DNA of 64,000 bases from Pezicula radicicola (GCA_003008705.1 PDUO01000074.1:11418-75417); one strand, 5' to 3'. Positions 1 through 12,100 are shown, counted from the stretch's first letter. The notes: generated by a model from the sequence alone, not told the origin. Made by a program: numbers and translations.

Positions 1-3000
1 TAAAATTAAATTAACCTAGCCCTAGGTTAGTTAAGTAATAAGAGATAGTTTTATTTATATCTAATTTAAATCCCTCTTATAAAAACTTTCTAGTAATATT
101 AATAATAACTTATTACTATATATTAATATTAATTTATACTCTTATTTATACTATACTCTTCTTTTATATAATCTTTTATATCTTCTTAGATATCTATATC
201 TAGATATATAATTTTCTCTTAGTTAAACCTACTACCTCTACCTCTACTACTTCTACCTCTATTACCTTTATCTCTTTATCCTAATCCTAACTCTACTATC
301 TTAGATTAGTATAATCTCTCTATATAAATATATTTAATTCTTCTACTCTATTAATTATTATTTATATAGTCTTTTAAAATAATAATACTAATTATAAATA
401 ATATATTACTAACTCTTCTACTTCCTAGAGTAAAAACTATTAAATAATCTTAATCTTCTTATTATACTTATACTCTTTATAATATATAATAATAAATAAA
501 ACTATACTCTTATTAATAAATATATTATAAACTCTTCTATTAGAGGTATTTTAATAATAGATATTAATAATCTTAGTAGTTTAGATAACTTATCCTTTAG
601 TTAAATATATTAATATTAATAACTTCTTTTAGAATTTTTTAACTTTTTATTTATATATACTAACTATATTATATCTCTATTAGATCTTCTCTCTCTACTC
701 CTTCTAAATAAACTCTTACTTTAATATAGACTTTTTTATTATATATCTAGTTAATTACTCTCTATCTAGTATTTTAATCTTAAATTAATTTTATATATCT
801 TCTAAAAATAATTATTTAATCTTTTACTTAGTAAGATTATTTATAATATTAGTTTAATTAATCCTAGGTAATAACTAGTCTTAGATATTCTTATACTTAT
901 CTATTTATAATATTAATAAATCCTTAATTAAAACCCTTCTAGTTTAAACTACTAATCTATAAATTATACTATAAACCTACTATATATTAAACTAGATCTA
1001 CTAGTATAAAATAATATTATCTCTTTAACTAATATACCCTTTAGTTAATATATAATACTAGATATATAATTTATATATTTTTAAATTTAATATCTAATTT
1101 ATAAGACTAGATATACCTAGACTAGATATTAATATTATAAATTTCTAATTTATTTATTATATTAATTTTATATAACTCTAACTAGTCTCTTTAGTCTCCT
1201 CCTAGCTTATATCTTCTTATACCTTCTAGATAATACTAGCTTATTAGGTCTAGTATACCTAGAAAATTACTATTAACCTAGTTAACTTAATAATACTAGA
1301 TAAAATAAGTATATAATCTTCTATATTAAACTATCTACCTCTAGGCTAGATTACTAAAACTATTAATCTACTAATAATACTACTCTAGTACTAGTTATTA
1401 TCTAATTTATAATCTAATAATATAATATAAAACTATAATACTTAGTTTTTAACTTCCTTTTAGACTTACTTTTATACTAGCTTATCTCTTTCTCCTTAGT
1501 TAACTACTTTCTTTATTACTATCTTTAATTAATTAAATACTCTTTATTACTTTCTAGTTATCTTAAATATAAACTTCTAGTTCTTAGTTATTCTCTTAGT
1601 CTACTAGATATAACTTAATATCTAGCTCTACTACTATATATAATTCTAAAATATAGTCTTAACTATTTAGTTATTAAATAACTTACTAGTCTTTTAGTTA
1701 TTCTCCTTTTAATTTATTTTAACTAATATAAAATAGTTTATAACTTTAGTTTTAATAGTCTTCTAGACTACTTAGATTATCTATATAAATAAATAATAGA
1801 TAACTTCTAATATAAGATTATCCTTATTATTAATAGATTAAACTAATATTTATATTTTCTTTATATCCTTTTCTTTTAAATATCTAGACCCTTCTAAATA
1901 CTAACTTATAACCCTACTAGAAAAATTACTAATATTAGACTCTATCTTACTATAGTACTTTTAGTACTTTCTATAGACTATTCTTCTTTAGTTATCCTCT
2001 TTTCTAAGGGTTCTTCTATTTATATACTATACTATAATACTCTTATATTCTTTATACTATCTTAGAAATAAATAAATATTCTAATCCTCTACTTAGATTT
2101 ATATTAAATATATACTAGAACTTATTAACTCTAGAGGTTACTAATACTATAATTAATATAGATATATCTAATAGAAATAAGAATAGATACTAACTTAACT
2201 CCTTCTTATTCTAGATTAATTTATTAATTTTATAAATAGATTCTTAGATTTTTTAATATATTTCTTTAATAAAACTATATAAATATTTAAATATAAAATA
2301 GAATTTAATCTAGTTAGATAATATAATAAACTAATACTTCTAGTATACTATAATTTTAAAATTAAATAAATAAACTATAAATTCTATAATAATAATAAAT
2401 ATATTATTAAATCTTTATATATATTCTATTCTTTTTTTTTCTCTCCCCTTCTCTCTTATCCTAGTACTCCTTAATATATTAGGTATATTTTAATATTAAA
2501 CCTTATTTAGATATTTATTCTTATAACTCTAACTATTACTTAAGATTATTTAACCTTAATAATAACTTAGAATATAATAATTCTAATAATAGTAATAGAT
2601 TTAATAGATCTAGTTAGATTATTTATATTCTTATAATACTTTAATAGTACTTCTAATTATAATTTTTCTATAAATCCTATTAGTTTAGTTTTTTAAATCT
2701 TACTAGTCTTATATTATTATTATTATTATTATAATTATATAAGAAATTAAATTCTACTAGCTCTAGTAGAATTTATCTATACTAGTTAGAATTTTTAAAG
2801 TCTCTCTAGTTTATATTCTTAGACTATAAGTATACTCTAGATATTCTAAGAGAGACTAAAGTATAAAGACTATTAAAAACTCTTTAATTTATTTTCTTAT
2901 ATAATCTTTACTTATTACTAGGTCTTTTACTCTCTCTCTTATCTAATAAGAGTATTTAATAATACTTTTTATTATAGTATCTTAATAATTAAAAGTAGTA

Positions 3001-3630
3001 AAGGGAGAAGTCTAGATAAAAATATAAATTATATTCTATTATAATAGAAGAGAAATAAGAGAGGGGTAGAGAGGAGTAGAGAGGTAAAGGAAAGAGGAGA
3101 GTAAAAGATTAATAAAACTTAAAATATAATTTATAATATCTTCTTAACTTTATTTCCTCTTTATATTATCTTATCTTATTATTTATTTAGATTATTATTT
3201 ATTTACTTATTAATACTCTTATTCTTTATATATAGTCTTTAGAAATTATAAGGAATAATAATATAAATTAATTCTTTTATAAACTTTATAACTTTATAAT
3301 TACTCTTTTAAAGTTATATTAGAATTAAAAGCTCTATTACTAGTTATATATATCTTATAATACTATTTAATCTAATTAGTTATATTTAAGAAATTATAAG
3401 AAGAAAATAATAATAAAGTTATTATAATTATTAAAACTTTCTTTAATATTATAAAGTTATATTTTATTAAACTCTAATCTTTTTTATTTATTAATTAATA
3501 AGAAGGCCCTTTATAGTCTTATAACTACCCTTAGGGTTATAAGACTATTACTAATTATATATATTTTATAATAAGATTAAATCTAATTAACTATATCTAT
3601 AAACTATAATAGTATCTCTCTATAATAACT
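1..3630. repeat. AT-rich RIP-mutated block
   Basis: About 3.6 kb of extremely AT-rich sequence with almost no CG dinucleotides, many TA steps and no credible reading frame. This is what RIP leaves behind in old transposons of Pezizomycotina. A purine-rich stretch lies near 3050-3110 and a 12-bp inverted repeat (TAGTCTTATAAC at 3514-3525, its complement at 3536-3547) near the right end. I cannot name the original element. The block stops abruptly within the tandem duplication at 3.6-4.03 kb. Confidence 0.85.
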
Positions 3631-4034
3631 ATATAAGTCAATGAGTTGATTACTAATATCACTAACCTTAGCTCTATATTATTTAGCTATTTAAGAGCTA
3701 CTTTAAATTAAAGTAGGTGGTTATTACTATAGTAGTCGTAGTTGGTGCTATTACTAATCTAAGCAGGAAATCCGGCCTAAATGCAAGCCTGGTCTCGCTT
3801 AGGCCCGCGTCTGCCGGCGTCGGACTCTACAACAGCTGTATGAGTCGACGAGTCGATCGCTAACATCGCTGAGCTTGCCTCTGTATTATTCGGCTATGTA
3901 AGGGCTGCTTAGAATTAAAGCGGGTGGTTGTTGCTGCGCTGGTCGTGGTCGGCGCTGTTGCTGATCTAAGCAGGAAATCCGGGCCGAATGCGAGCCTGGT
4001 CTCGCTTAGGCCCGCGTCTGCCGGCGTCGGACTT
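3620..4034. repeat. 207-bp tandem duplication, one copy RIP-mutated
   Basis: Two head-to-tail copies with a 207-bp offset (roughly 3620-3830 and 3827-4034). The 3' third of both copies is nearly identical (for example AAGCAGGAAATCCGG in each). In the left part copy 1 differs from copy 2 almost only by transitions: CGAGTCGATCGCTAACATCG in copy 2 reads as TGAGTTGATTACTAATATCA in copy 1. The damage fades towards the copy junction. Copy 2 abuts the stop codon of the NLR gene at 4038. Confidence 0.85.
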
Positions 4035-4037
4035 AGT

Positions 4038-7000
4038 TTAGGTGAGTGTGATTTCTCGGGATCGGCTCGTCGTCGGTGACTGTAACCCATTATATACTAC
4101 AGGAATGGATGCTAAACTTCTATCGATAACCGCGGGAAGCTGGAAGTCAACTGCCTCAGATGCCGAGTATGATTCTTGAGCAGCCATGTTCAACACCAAA
4201 CGGATCTTGTCTAGGTCAAGGCCTTCATGTACAACTAGTGTCGGGGAGCATTTCTCCAGCGTTGATACATTTGGTAATAAGGTGAGCTCCGCCTGAATCC
4301 TAGACCTGGGTCCTAGCCATTTTTCATACTGCACCGCATTTAAGCCTTGCTGAAAGTTCAGAGTGGCTATGCTCATCTGACCACCTTCACCTGTGATAAG
4401 CGATATGGATGATGTTTCCATTATTGTGGGTCTGCTCCTGAACGGGGCACTAGTAAGACGTGGGTCTCGTTGAGCTAGACGTAATCTCTGTTCTTCAGAC
4501 CTCGTTGCTAGTGCACTCATCTCATGAAGGCTGAGTCGCTGAAACTCATTTGATGATTCAAGCTTTACGACAGTAGGAGCATGTTCCAAAGATTTTCTAC
4601 CAATGAGGTACTGGCCGTCTGGAGTAAAGCTGATGTCTTGCACGGAATCACAAACCGGGACAAAACGGCCCTCTTGAAGCGTATCAGTCGTCTTGAACTC
4701 AATTTTGGTAGGATCGAAAATTGAGAAAACGCACGTCACATACCTCTACTACCGAAGTCCCAAAGCATCGTTTTATTTGCCACGCTAAAAGCAAGAACGG
4801 GGATAAATGGATGAATACACAGTATCTTCTTCACATTCATATTACAGCGGGTGCCGATGCTAGATACCCGACGGAACAAAGGAGTTGAATTCCCATACTG
4901 TAAATTCCTGAAGACGCTAAGAACATATTGGTTATACATCGGTGGGCGGAGAGCTTGGCTCTGAGGAGGCCCGCCGCCTTCTATCAGAACGACGTATTTT
5001 TCATCTGGTGAAAAATGGAATTGGTACCAGTGAAAGCACTCAAATGGGCCTCCATGGGGTCTATGAGAGAACGCTTCGGCACTTGTGGACGATTCAAAGT
5101 ACTCGGGTTCTTCTTTCTGGTTAAGTAGCCTCTGATAAATTGGATTATGAGGACATCCTTGAGCCCGCAGTTGCTGTACGTGGTACTTGGGTTCTGAACT
5201 CGCTCCATATGAAGTAGCGATCTGATATAATGTTCCCAGCAACATTACAGATTTCAGAGAAGGGGAAATCGTACATGGAAATCTGAAGCGGTCGTAGTCC
5301 ACGGTCGCGCCTGGAAATCTATACTCTTCCACGGTTCTGTGAGGGACTTCAATGTCAAAGCTGAATACAGGTTTTATATCCTCAAAAGACCAAATCTGGT
5401 AACACAACTTCCAGTGCAATGCTGTTGGTCCTGAACTCGATCCAGAAGCTATAATGCACCCGTCATGTCCGTAAACGGAGTCGAATTTCCTGTTTATGCA
5501 GTTTTAGCCTCGCCATCATGGAACAAAAGAAGCTTCATGACTCACCGCGGCCACAATTTAATAATGCCAATTTCGTGTCCATCGGACGAGACTTGGGAGG
5601 CAATTATCATCGCCTCCGCGTCACGTGGGTCATCAATCGATTTGATTGATGCTGCGTCTGTGCCAACCAAAAATTCTGATTTGGAAATGGAGTTGATGCT
5701 TGGTAGCCAAATCTCATTAGGCCTTCTTCTAAGGACGTTTCCCCATTGATTATTTATATCCGAAAGACTTTGCGAGAATCGTTCCAGCGCTTTTCCGAGG
5801 ACGGGGTCCTGCTTTAAGATCCTTTGCCCATGTGTGGACAAATTCTCGATATTCGGTGGCCAGCTGAAGAGCCAGGAAGCTTCGATCCACATGGTAATTA
5901 GAGCCCTGTTTCTCATGGCCCTATGCATACTGTCGAGTAGGGTCCTCACCTCAGCAGTTATAGAATGTAGGTCATAAGAGGTAACTGAGTTGAGGTAATC
6001 GGTAATGTGACTGACCCAATACAAAGCAGCGTAACGTAATAGGGGGCACTCTTGGTTTGTAATTTTCTGGTCGGCCACGGTGGAAGCAGCACCACCGAGT
6101 GGCTCATGCTTCACGTTGTGAGTTAGATAGGACAGGCATATAATAGCCATAGAATGGTGCGCTGCTTGAACTCGAACGTTGAAGGGCCTCATCAAATCCG
6201 AAGATAGATTCATGCTAGTGAGGCATTCAGAGACGGAGCTATGAATAAATCTCACAGTTTTATCTTGCTCTACCTCAACCAGAGAGCCACACATGTACGG
6301 CAGAACTTCATCCAAGTTGGGTATATAGTCCTCCATCGTGGTTGGGCGGTCCCGTTGTGTTGCCAAAGTCTGTCCAAGTATTTCAACGGTCCATAATTCT
6401 TTTTGAACCGTCAACCATTGAAAGATACTTTGGATCTTGGACCACTCGCTTCTTGGCGTACGTTTCTGAAGGTTTTCCAGTATTCTGAAGTACAGCGTTT
6501 CGAGTCCTTCAAAGTAATTCAGGTTCTGCACTGCGTGAAGCCACTCGTGGGTGCTCAATGAAGGGACCGAAAGGTATTTCGTCATAAGCATAGCCCAAAG
6601 GAACATGGAATTGGCTCGTCGCGCAATCTCGGAGGTAACGGCATCTGCAGAATATTGCTCGCTGAGGCCCTTATTTTGAAGTAGCCATGCAATACTCGGC
6701 CGAAGATATGATTTAATGTCCTCTAGATTGTCTTCCATGCCAAGAACCACGTGGTAAGGCGGCATATGCTCAAAGAGGGTTGAGTAAATGTGCTGACGAG
6801 CAAGCAGGATTACCTTGCAATTTGACACGCCAGTAATCTCCTCTAATTCGCGGAGAAATTCTTCCGAATCAGAACACTCATCAAGACCATCAAAAACAAG
6901 AAGAAGTGGCGAAAAATGATTCACATAAACACTCAGGATTGAACGAATTTCGTCGAGTGATGCTTCTCCTTGGCTGAGGCCTGTCTCGTTCAGAATAAGG

Positions 7001-8706
7001 GATGCGACATCAACTATGTGGCGGTCCTTTTGCTTCGCACGGAGGCATTGTGCGAGGACTGCCCGGTGGGCAGCTGAGGCTGTTTGGAATTTGACATTTC
7101 GCTGATCAAAATGGAAATATGCTACGAGGGAATTCCTTGGTATTACCTCTCGCATGTGGTCGATGATCTGTGTGGACAGAACAGTTTTACCGAACCCAGG
7201 TTTTGCTAGTGCTTCAATCAGTCCACGTGTATCAGAGCTTGCTCACGGAACCAGTACCTGATATCAGAAGAAGTTTGTGACTCAAAGAGGCCTTTCCAAT
7301 AGAATTGGCCCCAGAAAGCCAAGCGTTATAGGTAGGGTTCTGCAAGAACCAGCCCCCAGTATTTTCGGTTCGTCGTCGTTTAACATCTTCATAGGCAGCC
7401 GCCCAATTTGGAGCTGCGATCCATGTCCTCAGGTTCTCCAGTGTTTCTTCTGTGGAAATGATGCATCAGCTCTATGTTAAAGCTCCACAATACCAAGACC
7501 CCAATATGCTGAACTTACGCAAAACTTCTTTTTCTCTCTGTTTCCTGCATTCTTCGTCTTTCTCTCGCGAGATCTTCATATCACCTTCCAACTGATCTTG
7601 TCTTGCTGAGCGCAAATTGATTTCATAATCCATTTTATCAAAATGCCGAAGAACCTCCTCAGTAAAGACTTCGCGCGCTGCCCTATTAAACAATTTGCTA
7701 TGCTCTACAAATCGGGAAATAATCGATCCGAATCGCTGGTCAAATGGAATCCAGAATGTGTCCAGTATGACTCTTGCTCGATGTCTGAAGTCTGGCATAA
7801 CATGAGGTGAAAGTTCTGCCTGACAGTGTTTGATGTGCTTACTTGTTTGTTTACCTGAAAATAGACGGCAGGCGTCATGGCAAAACTGCATGATGTCCGT
7901 ATAGACATACGACAAGGATTTGGTCAACCGTTCATGTGATTGTCGCCAGGTGCCAATCTGAACTCGCTCAATCAGAACGTTCACTTGCCGATTATAATCT
8001 GGCAAAATGGATGCCATTTCCTCGAACATGTGTGCAAGCTTTTCAAAAAATGTAACATGATTGCTACATAGCTAAATTTATGTCAACAATATGCTCTAGA
8101 GAACGTCCACACTTAGAATTACCTTGAATATCAGACGTAGTGAACCCCAAGCGATCGCGGCCCACTCTGGGGGGCTCGAAACAAAGATGTCGACTACTTG
8201 GAAGTATGCCTGCAGTGTCTGGCCAAATGCATCAATCTTCTTGCAAGCTGCCAGAAGTCGGTGTTGATTTCGAGAGACTCTGTCCCAAACATGGGACTGA
8301 ATCATTACAGCCAGTTCATGCGCATTTTGGCATGGTTCAAGCTCGATTTCGCCTTCAGCCAAACCATCCTGGAAATCCTCGAAGGCGGCCACGAAGATTG
8401 CCTCAGCACTGCGAACGGCACTAATTCAAGGCATTAACTTCTAGTACACGAAATGCAGACGAACAAGACTTACATCTTAGGTGATGACGGCATGCTAGGA
8501 TAAGGCACAATTGATGTTCGCAGATTGTTGTGCCTCTCGGCGTAGGAGTCGGATACGGCATCGTTCGCGGTCGGAAGTAGCTCGCGGGAAAATATGTTGT
8601 TAATGACGTCGCCTTGGTGGATTCGGGTGTTGGATCCAAATGTATTTGAGAAAATCGTGCGACTACTCATTGTATCTTTGTTCGGTATTGTAGACTGTGA
8701 ATCCAT
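4038..8706 (-). CDS. NLR: amyloid-like motif, DUF7708-like, NACHT, WD40-like
   Basis: Predicted fungal NLR/STAND receptor of 1438 aa in seven exons: 8706-8474, 8420-8123, 8071-7519, 7449-7258, 7205-5546, 5489-4744, 4672-4038. All introns are GT-AG, 51-71 nt. Residues 18-33 carry a motif (NTFGSNTRIHQGD) like the HET-s-related amyloid motif. A helical DUF7708-like region follows (about 60-280). Then comes a NACHT ATPase with Walker A AKPGFGKT, where the usual first Gly is Ala, and Walker B LLLVFDGLDE. The C-terminal third has WD40-like strands (IIKLWP, TMLWDFGS, DISFTPDGQYL). The start at 8706 is the first ATG that keeps the motif; ATG 8670 is an alternative. It is divergent from the HET-S-like gene at 9146, so receptor and effector of one cell-death pathway is the natural reading, inferred from family precedent. 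Confidence 0.8.
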
Positions 8707-8775
8707 CAATATCAACAAGCAATCCAAGCTACAGGAATGCTGACGGACGTGAGGCTGAACAGGTTACAGGACGAG

Positions 8776-9060
8776 TATGGAGGATTATTACGGCCACTTG
8801 AGCTGAAACTCTTCCGACCTCCGGAAAGCCTTTTCTGCCGGCAAAATCAAATAGACTCCCTAAAAAATATATATACTATAGTACCCCGAAAATACAAGCT
8901 ATAGTACCCTAAAAAAATTATAAGCTATAGTACTCTAAAAATATAAGATATACTATATTCTTAGGGCTCTACTACTTACCGTCTTAAAAGCGGTAAGAAT
9001 AAAATGCTATTTTTAGTACAAGAAGAGTTTCAGCCTAAGTGGCCGTAATAATCCTCTATA
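8776..9060. mobile_element. mariner-type MITE between the NLR and effector
   Basis: A 285-bp element with terminal inverted repeats of about 38 bp. The ends read TA-TGGAGGATTATTACGG and, on the other strand, TA-TAGAGGATTATTACGG, and the match continues through GCCACTT and TGAAACTC. Flanking TA dinucleotides fit a Tc1/mariner-type target duplication. The interior is AT-rich and non-coding, with repeats of the phrase AGCTATAGTACYC and an internal hairpin CTTACCG/CGGTAAG. A related element lies at 32.9-33.2 kb. The MITE fills most of the 439-bp gap between the two divergent start codons. Confidence 0.85.
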
Positions 9061-9145
9061 CACCAGATCTACAGCTCTTGCGAGCCTAGATAAATAGAGA
9101 CGAAGACTATCTAGACTGTCCAACATTTCAATCATCACGAACAAA

Positions 9146-10088
9146 ATGGTACGGCCATGATTTATCCACGATCGCTGAAGCTCCCTTCAATCGCTGACAC
9201 CTTTGTAATAGGCCGAAGTAATCGGAACAGCCGCTGGCGTTGTAGGCCTAATTGGCACCGCATTCACGCTGCTCCAGGAAATTCGAAAGGCACAAGACAG
9301 GGTCAAAGGAGCATCGACGACGCTGGACAGTGTCTCAAAGCAGCTAGGAGATCTAGGGCGGTCGCTCAGCCTTGTTAAGGACGAAGAAGAGCTGCAGACA
9401 GCAGGTGTTGAACAGCAAGTACGGTCAATAACCGAAGTCGCGGGGGAACTGAGGTCGTTTTTAGAGAAGCTAGCCACCGAGCAGGAGAGGAAGGCGTTCT
9501 CGCAATTCCTTCACGCTCTCAGGTCAGGCGACAAGGACGACGAAGAATTGCAAGGCATCCTCAATCGGCTCGACAGGGCGAGAGATGAGCTTGCCCTGCG
9601 TATCTCGGTTGCCCAGGTAGGCGTGGTCGGCAACATCAGGGATGGTTTCCGCGTGGCTTTCGATGTCCTCATAGAGACGAACAAAAAGGTAAATGAAGTA
9701 CTAGGAATAAATCTAGTCCTCGTGGATCGATTAAAGGGCCAAGAGCTGCACAGCACAGGTAGGCAGACTAGGGTTTCAGCAGTGCGTAGGCTAATCATGG
9801 TCAACAGCAGATCGGATGATACCCCTCGACGCGTCCGATGCTGAAAGTCTCAGTTTGGGTACCTGTGCTGGGGCTGCGACTGAAGCTGGTGAAACAGCAA
9901 TATACGACAATATAACACTAGGCCAGGCGCGTATTATGACTGGTAATGTTGGAGTTGAAAATTGGCGCAAGGAAGCCGGACAGAAGACAACTATCGCTCA
10001 CAACAAATTCGGCCAAGACGTTCGAATCATGACGGGCGACCAAGGGGGAGAGGCAGCCCTATATTTCAATAATAATTTCTGGAATTAA
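9146..10088 (+). CDS. HET-S-like effector: HeLo-like domain plus two amyloid-like repeats
   Basis: Predicted 276-aa protein, close to HET-S (289 aa). Exons: 9146-9148 (the ATG alone), 9212-9758, 9808-10088. Introns have good branch sites (CTGAC, CTAAT). The N-terminus is a hydrophobic Gly/Ala-rich helix followed by an all-helical domain (about 1-180) of HeLo/HELL type; in HET-S the first helix inserts into membranes. The C-terminus carries two pseudo-repeats: residues 215-230 (IYDNITLGQARIMTGN) and 246-261 (IAHNKFGQDVRIMTGD). The protein ends in FNNNFWN, like the aromatic tail of the HET-s prion domain. The same N-x-FG-x3-RI-x2-GD pattern occurs at the N-terminus of the divergent NLR. Role (inferred): NLR-triggered amyloid templating and membrane-disrupting cell death. 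I did not identify a specific HRAM subclass. Confidence 0.82.
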
Positions 10089-10660
10089 AATATTCAAGGT
10101 TAAGACTCTAAGCCTTAAAAAGCTAGACCTAATATAATTATCTACTTATTATATAGTCCTCTAATATAAGGTTCTCTACTTATAGAGATTCTACTTACTA
10201 ATTAGTTTTATATACTACTTATTAATACTTTTATATTCTATTAGAATAATCTTTTTTTTTTATCTTTTTTTAAAAAGTATTTATTTTCTAACTCTTAGTT
10301 TAATTAAACTTTTAAGAGTTAATTATATATATTATTTAATTTAAATTTAATTAAATCTAATTAATTTATTTATAATAATTACTTATATAACTAAATAACT
10401 AGTACTAGTATAGATATAGATATTATAATATATATTATTAAAGTAACTCTTTAATTTTTAAGTTCTTTTATAAAAGAAGTTTTATTTATTAATACTATAA
10501 TAGAGACTCTTAAAATAACTAGTTGTATATAGATAGCGCTAAGGATAAAACTCTAATTTTTAAGCTCTTATAAAATAATTTTTAATTATATTAATTATAT
10601 ACCTTATTATAACTCTTAAATTAATATTCTAACAAAGATAAATAAAAGCTACCTAGCTAC
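10089..10660. repeat. AT-rich RIP-like block
   Basis: About 570 bp of AT-rich, CG-poor, stop-dense sequence directly after the effector stop codon; it ends sharply where ordinary base composition resumes. It contains no gene I can support. With the block at 1-3630 it brackets the NLR/effector pair. Confidence 0.7.
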
Positions 10661-10699
10661 ATTCAAAGCATTAAGCCCACGATCTATTGTTAACAACCT

Positions 10700-12100
10700 T
10701 TAAGGCCATATACCAGTATCATATTGGGGATACAGTCTTGGATGCAGTCCATAAACTTGACTTAATTCATCACTCAATGGCTGTGGCCCGTTCAAATGTT
10801 CCCTCTGCCGCGCAAAGATATGTCTCCACAGGCCAATGTTCCAACTAAAACTCGAAGTGCCTGAGCCAGCAAAGCTCGACGATTGCAACAACACGAGGTA
10901 ATCCACCAGTGCATGCTGATCCCAGGTTAAAGCCAGCAATTCCTCTTTATCTCCCCCGCTTAATAAGTCGTGTTTGGTTACAACTGTAAGATTGTGGGGC
11001 TGCACATCATTGGTAAATTTCGTAGCTTCGGATACGTCCCCAGAAGTGAGGTAAATAAGTGAAAGGCCGGTTGAAAGGGCTTGTTTGACATAAGAATCTA
11101 ACTGTGTGCCGTAACTGTTTCCCCAAGATTTCTTCGCATCGGCTTCCGTTCGGAGATGGGCACCGAGGAAAGCATTCTCTTGGAAACGGGCCGAGATATT
11201 CAGTGGGGTGCCAGAGGTTTTCAAGAGTGAGACGAGCACTTTCGTAGCTAGGATGCGGACGTCGGAACGAAATTTAAGGATGCCCCCGAAGGACTCCGCA
11301 AACTCTTTGCCGTCAGAATAGACGGGGTAGCTGAGATAAGAGCGGGCGAGATCGACAATGAGTGGTTTCTCGGCGGTGGAGGTGAGGTTCCCTTTTTTAA
11401 GCCAGTTGGAGAAGTCCTGCGGCCATAGTTCGGGCAGTTCAACCAACATGGCTCTTGCGAAGAAAAACGGTTTCGACGCGATGTTTTCGACATGCAGGTT
11501 ATGCCTAGTCGCGTTATGCCTAGTCGCGTTTGCTAACTTTCCTATCTCGTCTTCAGAACGATATAATATCAATCCTGGACACGAGATCCTTAAAGAATCC
11601 ACCAAATGTTGCTCGTCGAACATGTAGGAAAAGGGAATTCGGTATTTGGTCCAAATGACCGTTATGTCATCGGGTTTGCGGAGGAGAAGCTGAGGCATTA
11701 CGAGACCGGCACCCGCAGCAATGCTATGTCGGACACATATTAAAATCGAGTTCCGCACGTTGCCTATGCCACCGCCATTGTTGGCGCAGGTGAAGACAAG
11801 ATGTGGATTCCATTTTGTCTTTGTACACAAAGACCTGACAGCTTCGGAGTCAAGTGGGGGATCGTCGAAGACGTCAGCTGGCGGATTCGGATTGTTACCG
11901 CCGGAGACCTCGGTCGGAGGAGGGTGGTTATTGTAAAGGTGGATAGCTACAGGGTTGGACGGGTTGCCCCACTTGACGCGCGCGATCCAGATCAACAGAA
12001 GGAGGGGGATGCATGCGAATTTGATAAACACGCTAAGGCGCAGTTTATGAAGGCAGTTCATCGCCATAATGAAGGAAAGACGAACAGGGCTAGGACCCAT
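10700..12100 (-). CDS. O-fucosyltransferase-like type II membrane protein
   Basis: Intronless 466-aa protein. A short basic N-terminus is followed by one membrane anchor (about residues 22-40) and a Pro/Asn-rich stem, then a lumenal domain: the layout of a Golgi glycosyltransferase. Motifs resembling fungal O-FucT-like proteins include GGIGNVRNSILICVRHS (about 110-127), FLGAHLRTEADA (about 310), YLTSGDVSEA (about 345) and a C-terminal SSFAGSGTSSFSWNIG. Donor and acceptor are unknown; family membership is inferred from these motifs. Oddity: an in-frame tandem duplication (NATRHNATRHN near residue 195) from a repeated 15-bp unit at about 11497-11530, which doubles an N-glycosylation-like NAT site. 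Confidence 0.7.
   Translation of the reverse strand: MGPSPVRLSFIMAMNCLHKLRLSVFIKFACIPLLLLIWIARVKWGNPSNPVAIHLYNNHPPPTEVSGGNNPNPPADVFDDPPLDSEAVRSLCTKTKWNPHLVFTCANNGGGIGNVRNSILICVRHSIAAGAGLVMPQLLLRKPDDITVIWTKYRIPFSYMFDEQHLVDSLRISCPGLILYRSEDEIGKLANATRHNATRHNLHVENIASKPFFFARAMLVELPELWPQDFSNWLKKGNLTSTAEKPLIVDLARSYLSYPVYSDGKEFAESFGGILKFRSDVRILATKVLVSLLKTSGTPLNISARFQENAFLGAHLRTEADAKKSWGNSYGTQLDSYVKQALSTGLSLIYLTSGDVSEATKFTNDVQPHNLTVVTKHDLLSGGDKEELLALTWDQHALVDYLVLLQSSSFAGSGTSSFSWNIGLWRHIFARQREHLNGPQPLSDELSQVYGLHPRLYPQYDTGIWP

Noticed and set aside
3514..3547. Single TTAGGG inside an inverted repeat, suggesting telomeric sequence.
   Set aside because: Only one copy; no tandem array, so no telomere evidence.
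4673..4743. Apparent frameshift between the two C-terminal NLR frames.
   Set aside because: A 71-nt intron (GTATGT donor, CTGAT branch site, CAAG acceptor) joins them in frame.
7205..7258. Apparent frame break just before the NACHT P-loop, suggesting a dead NLR.
   Set aside because: A 52-nt GT-AG intron (7257-7206) with a CTGAT branch site restores LLLISAKPGFGKT, and the total coding length is a multiple of three.
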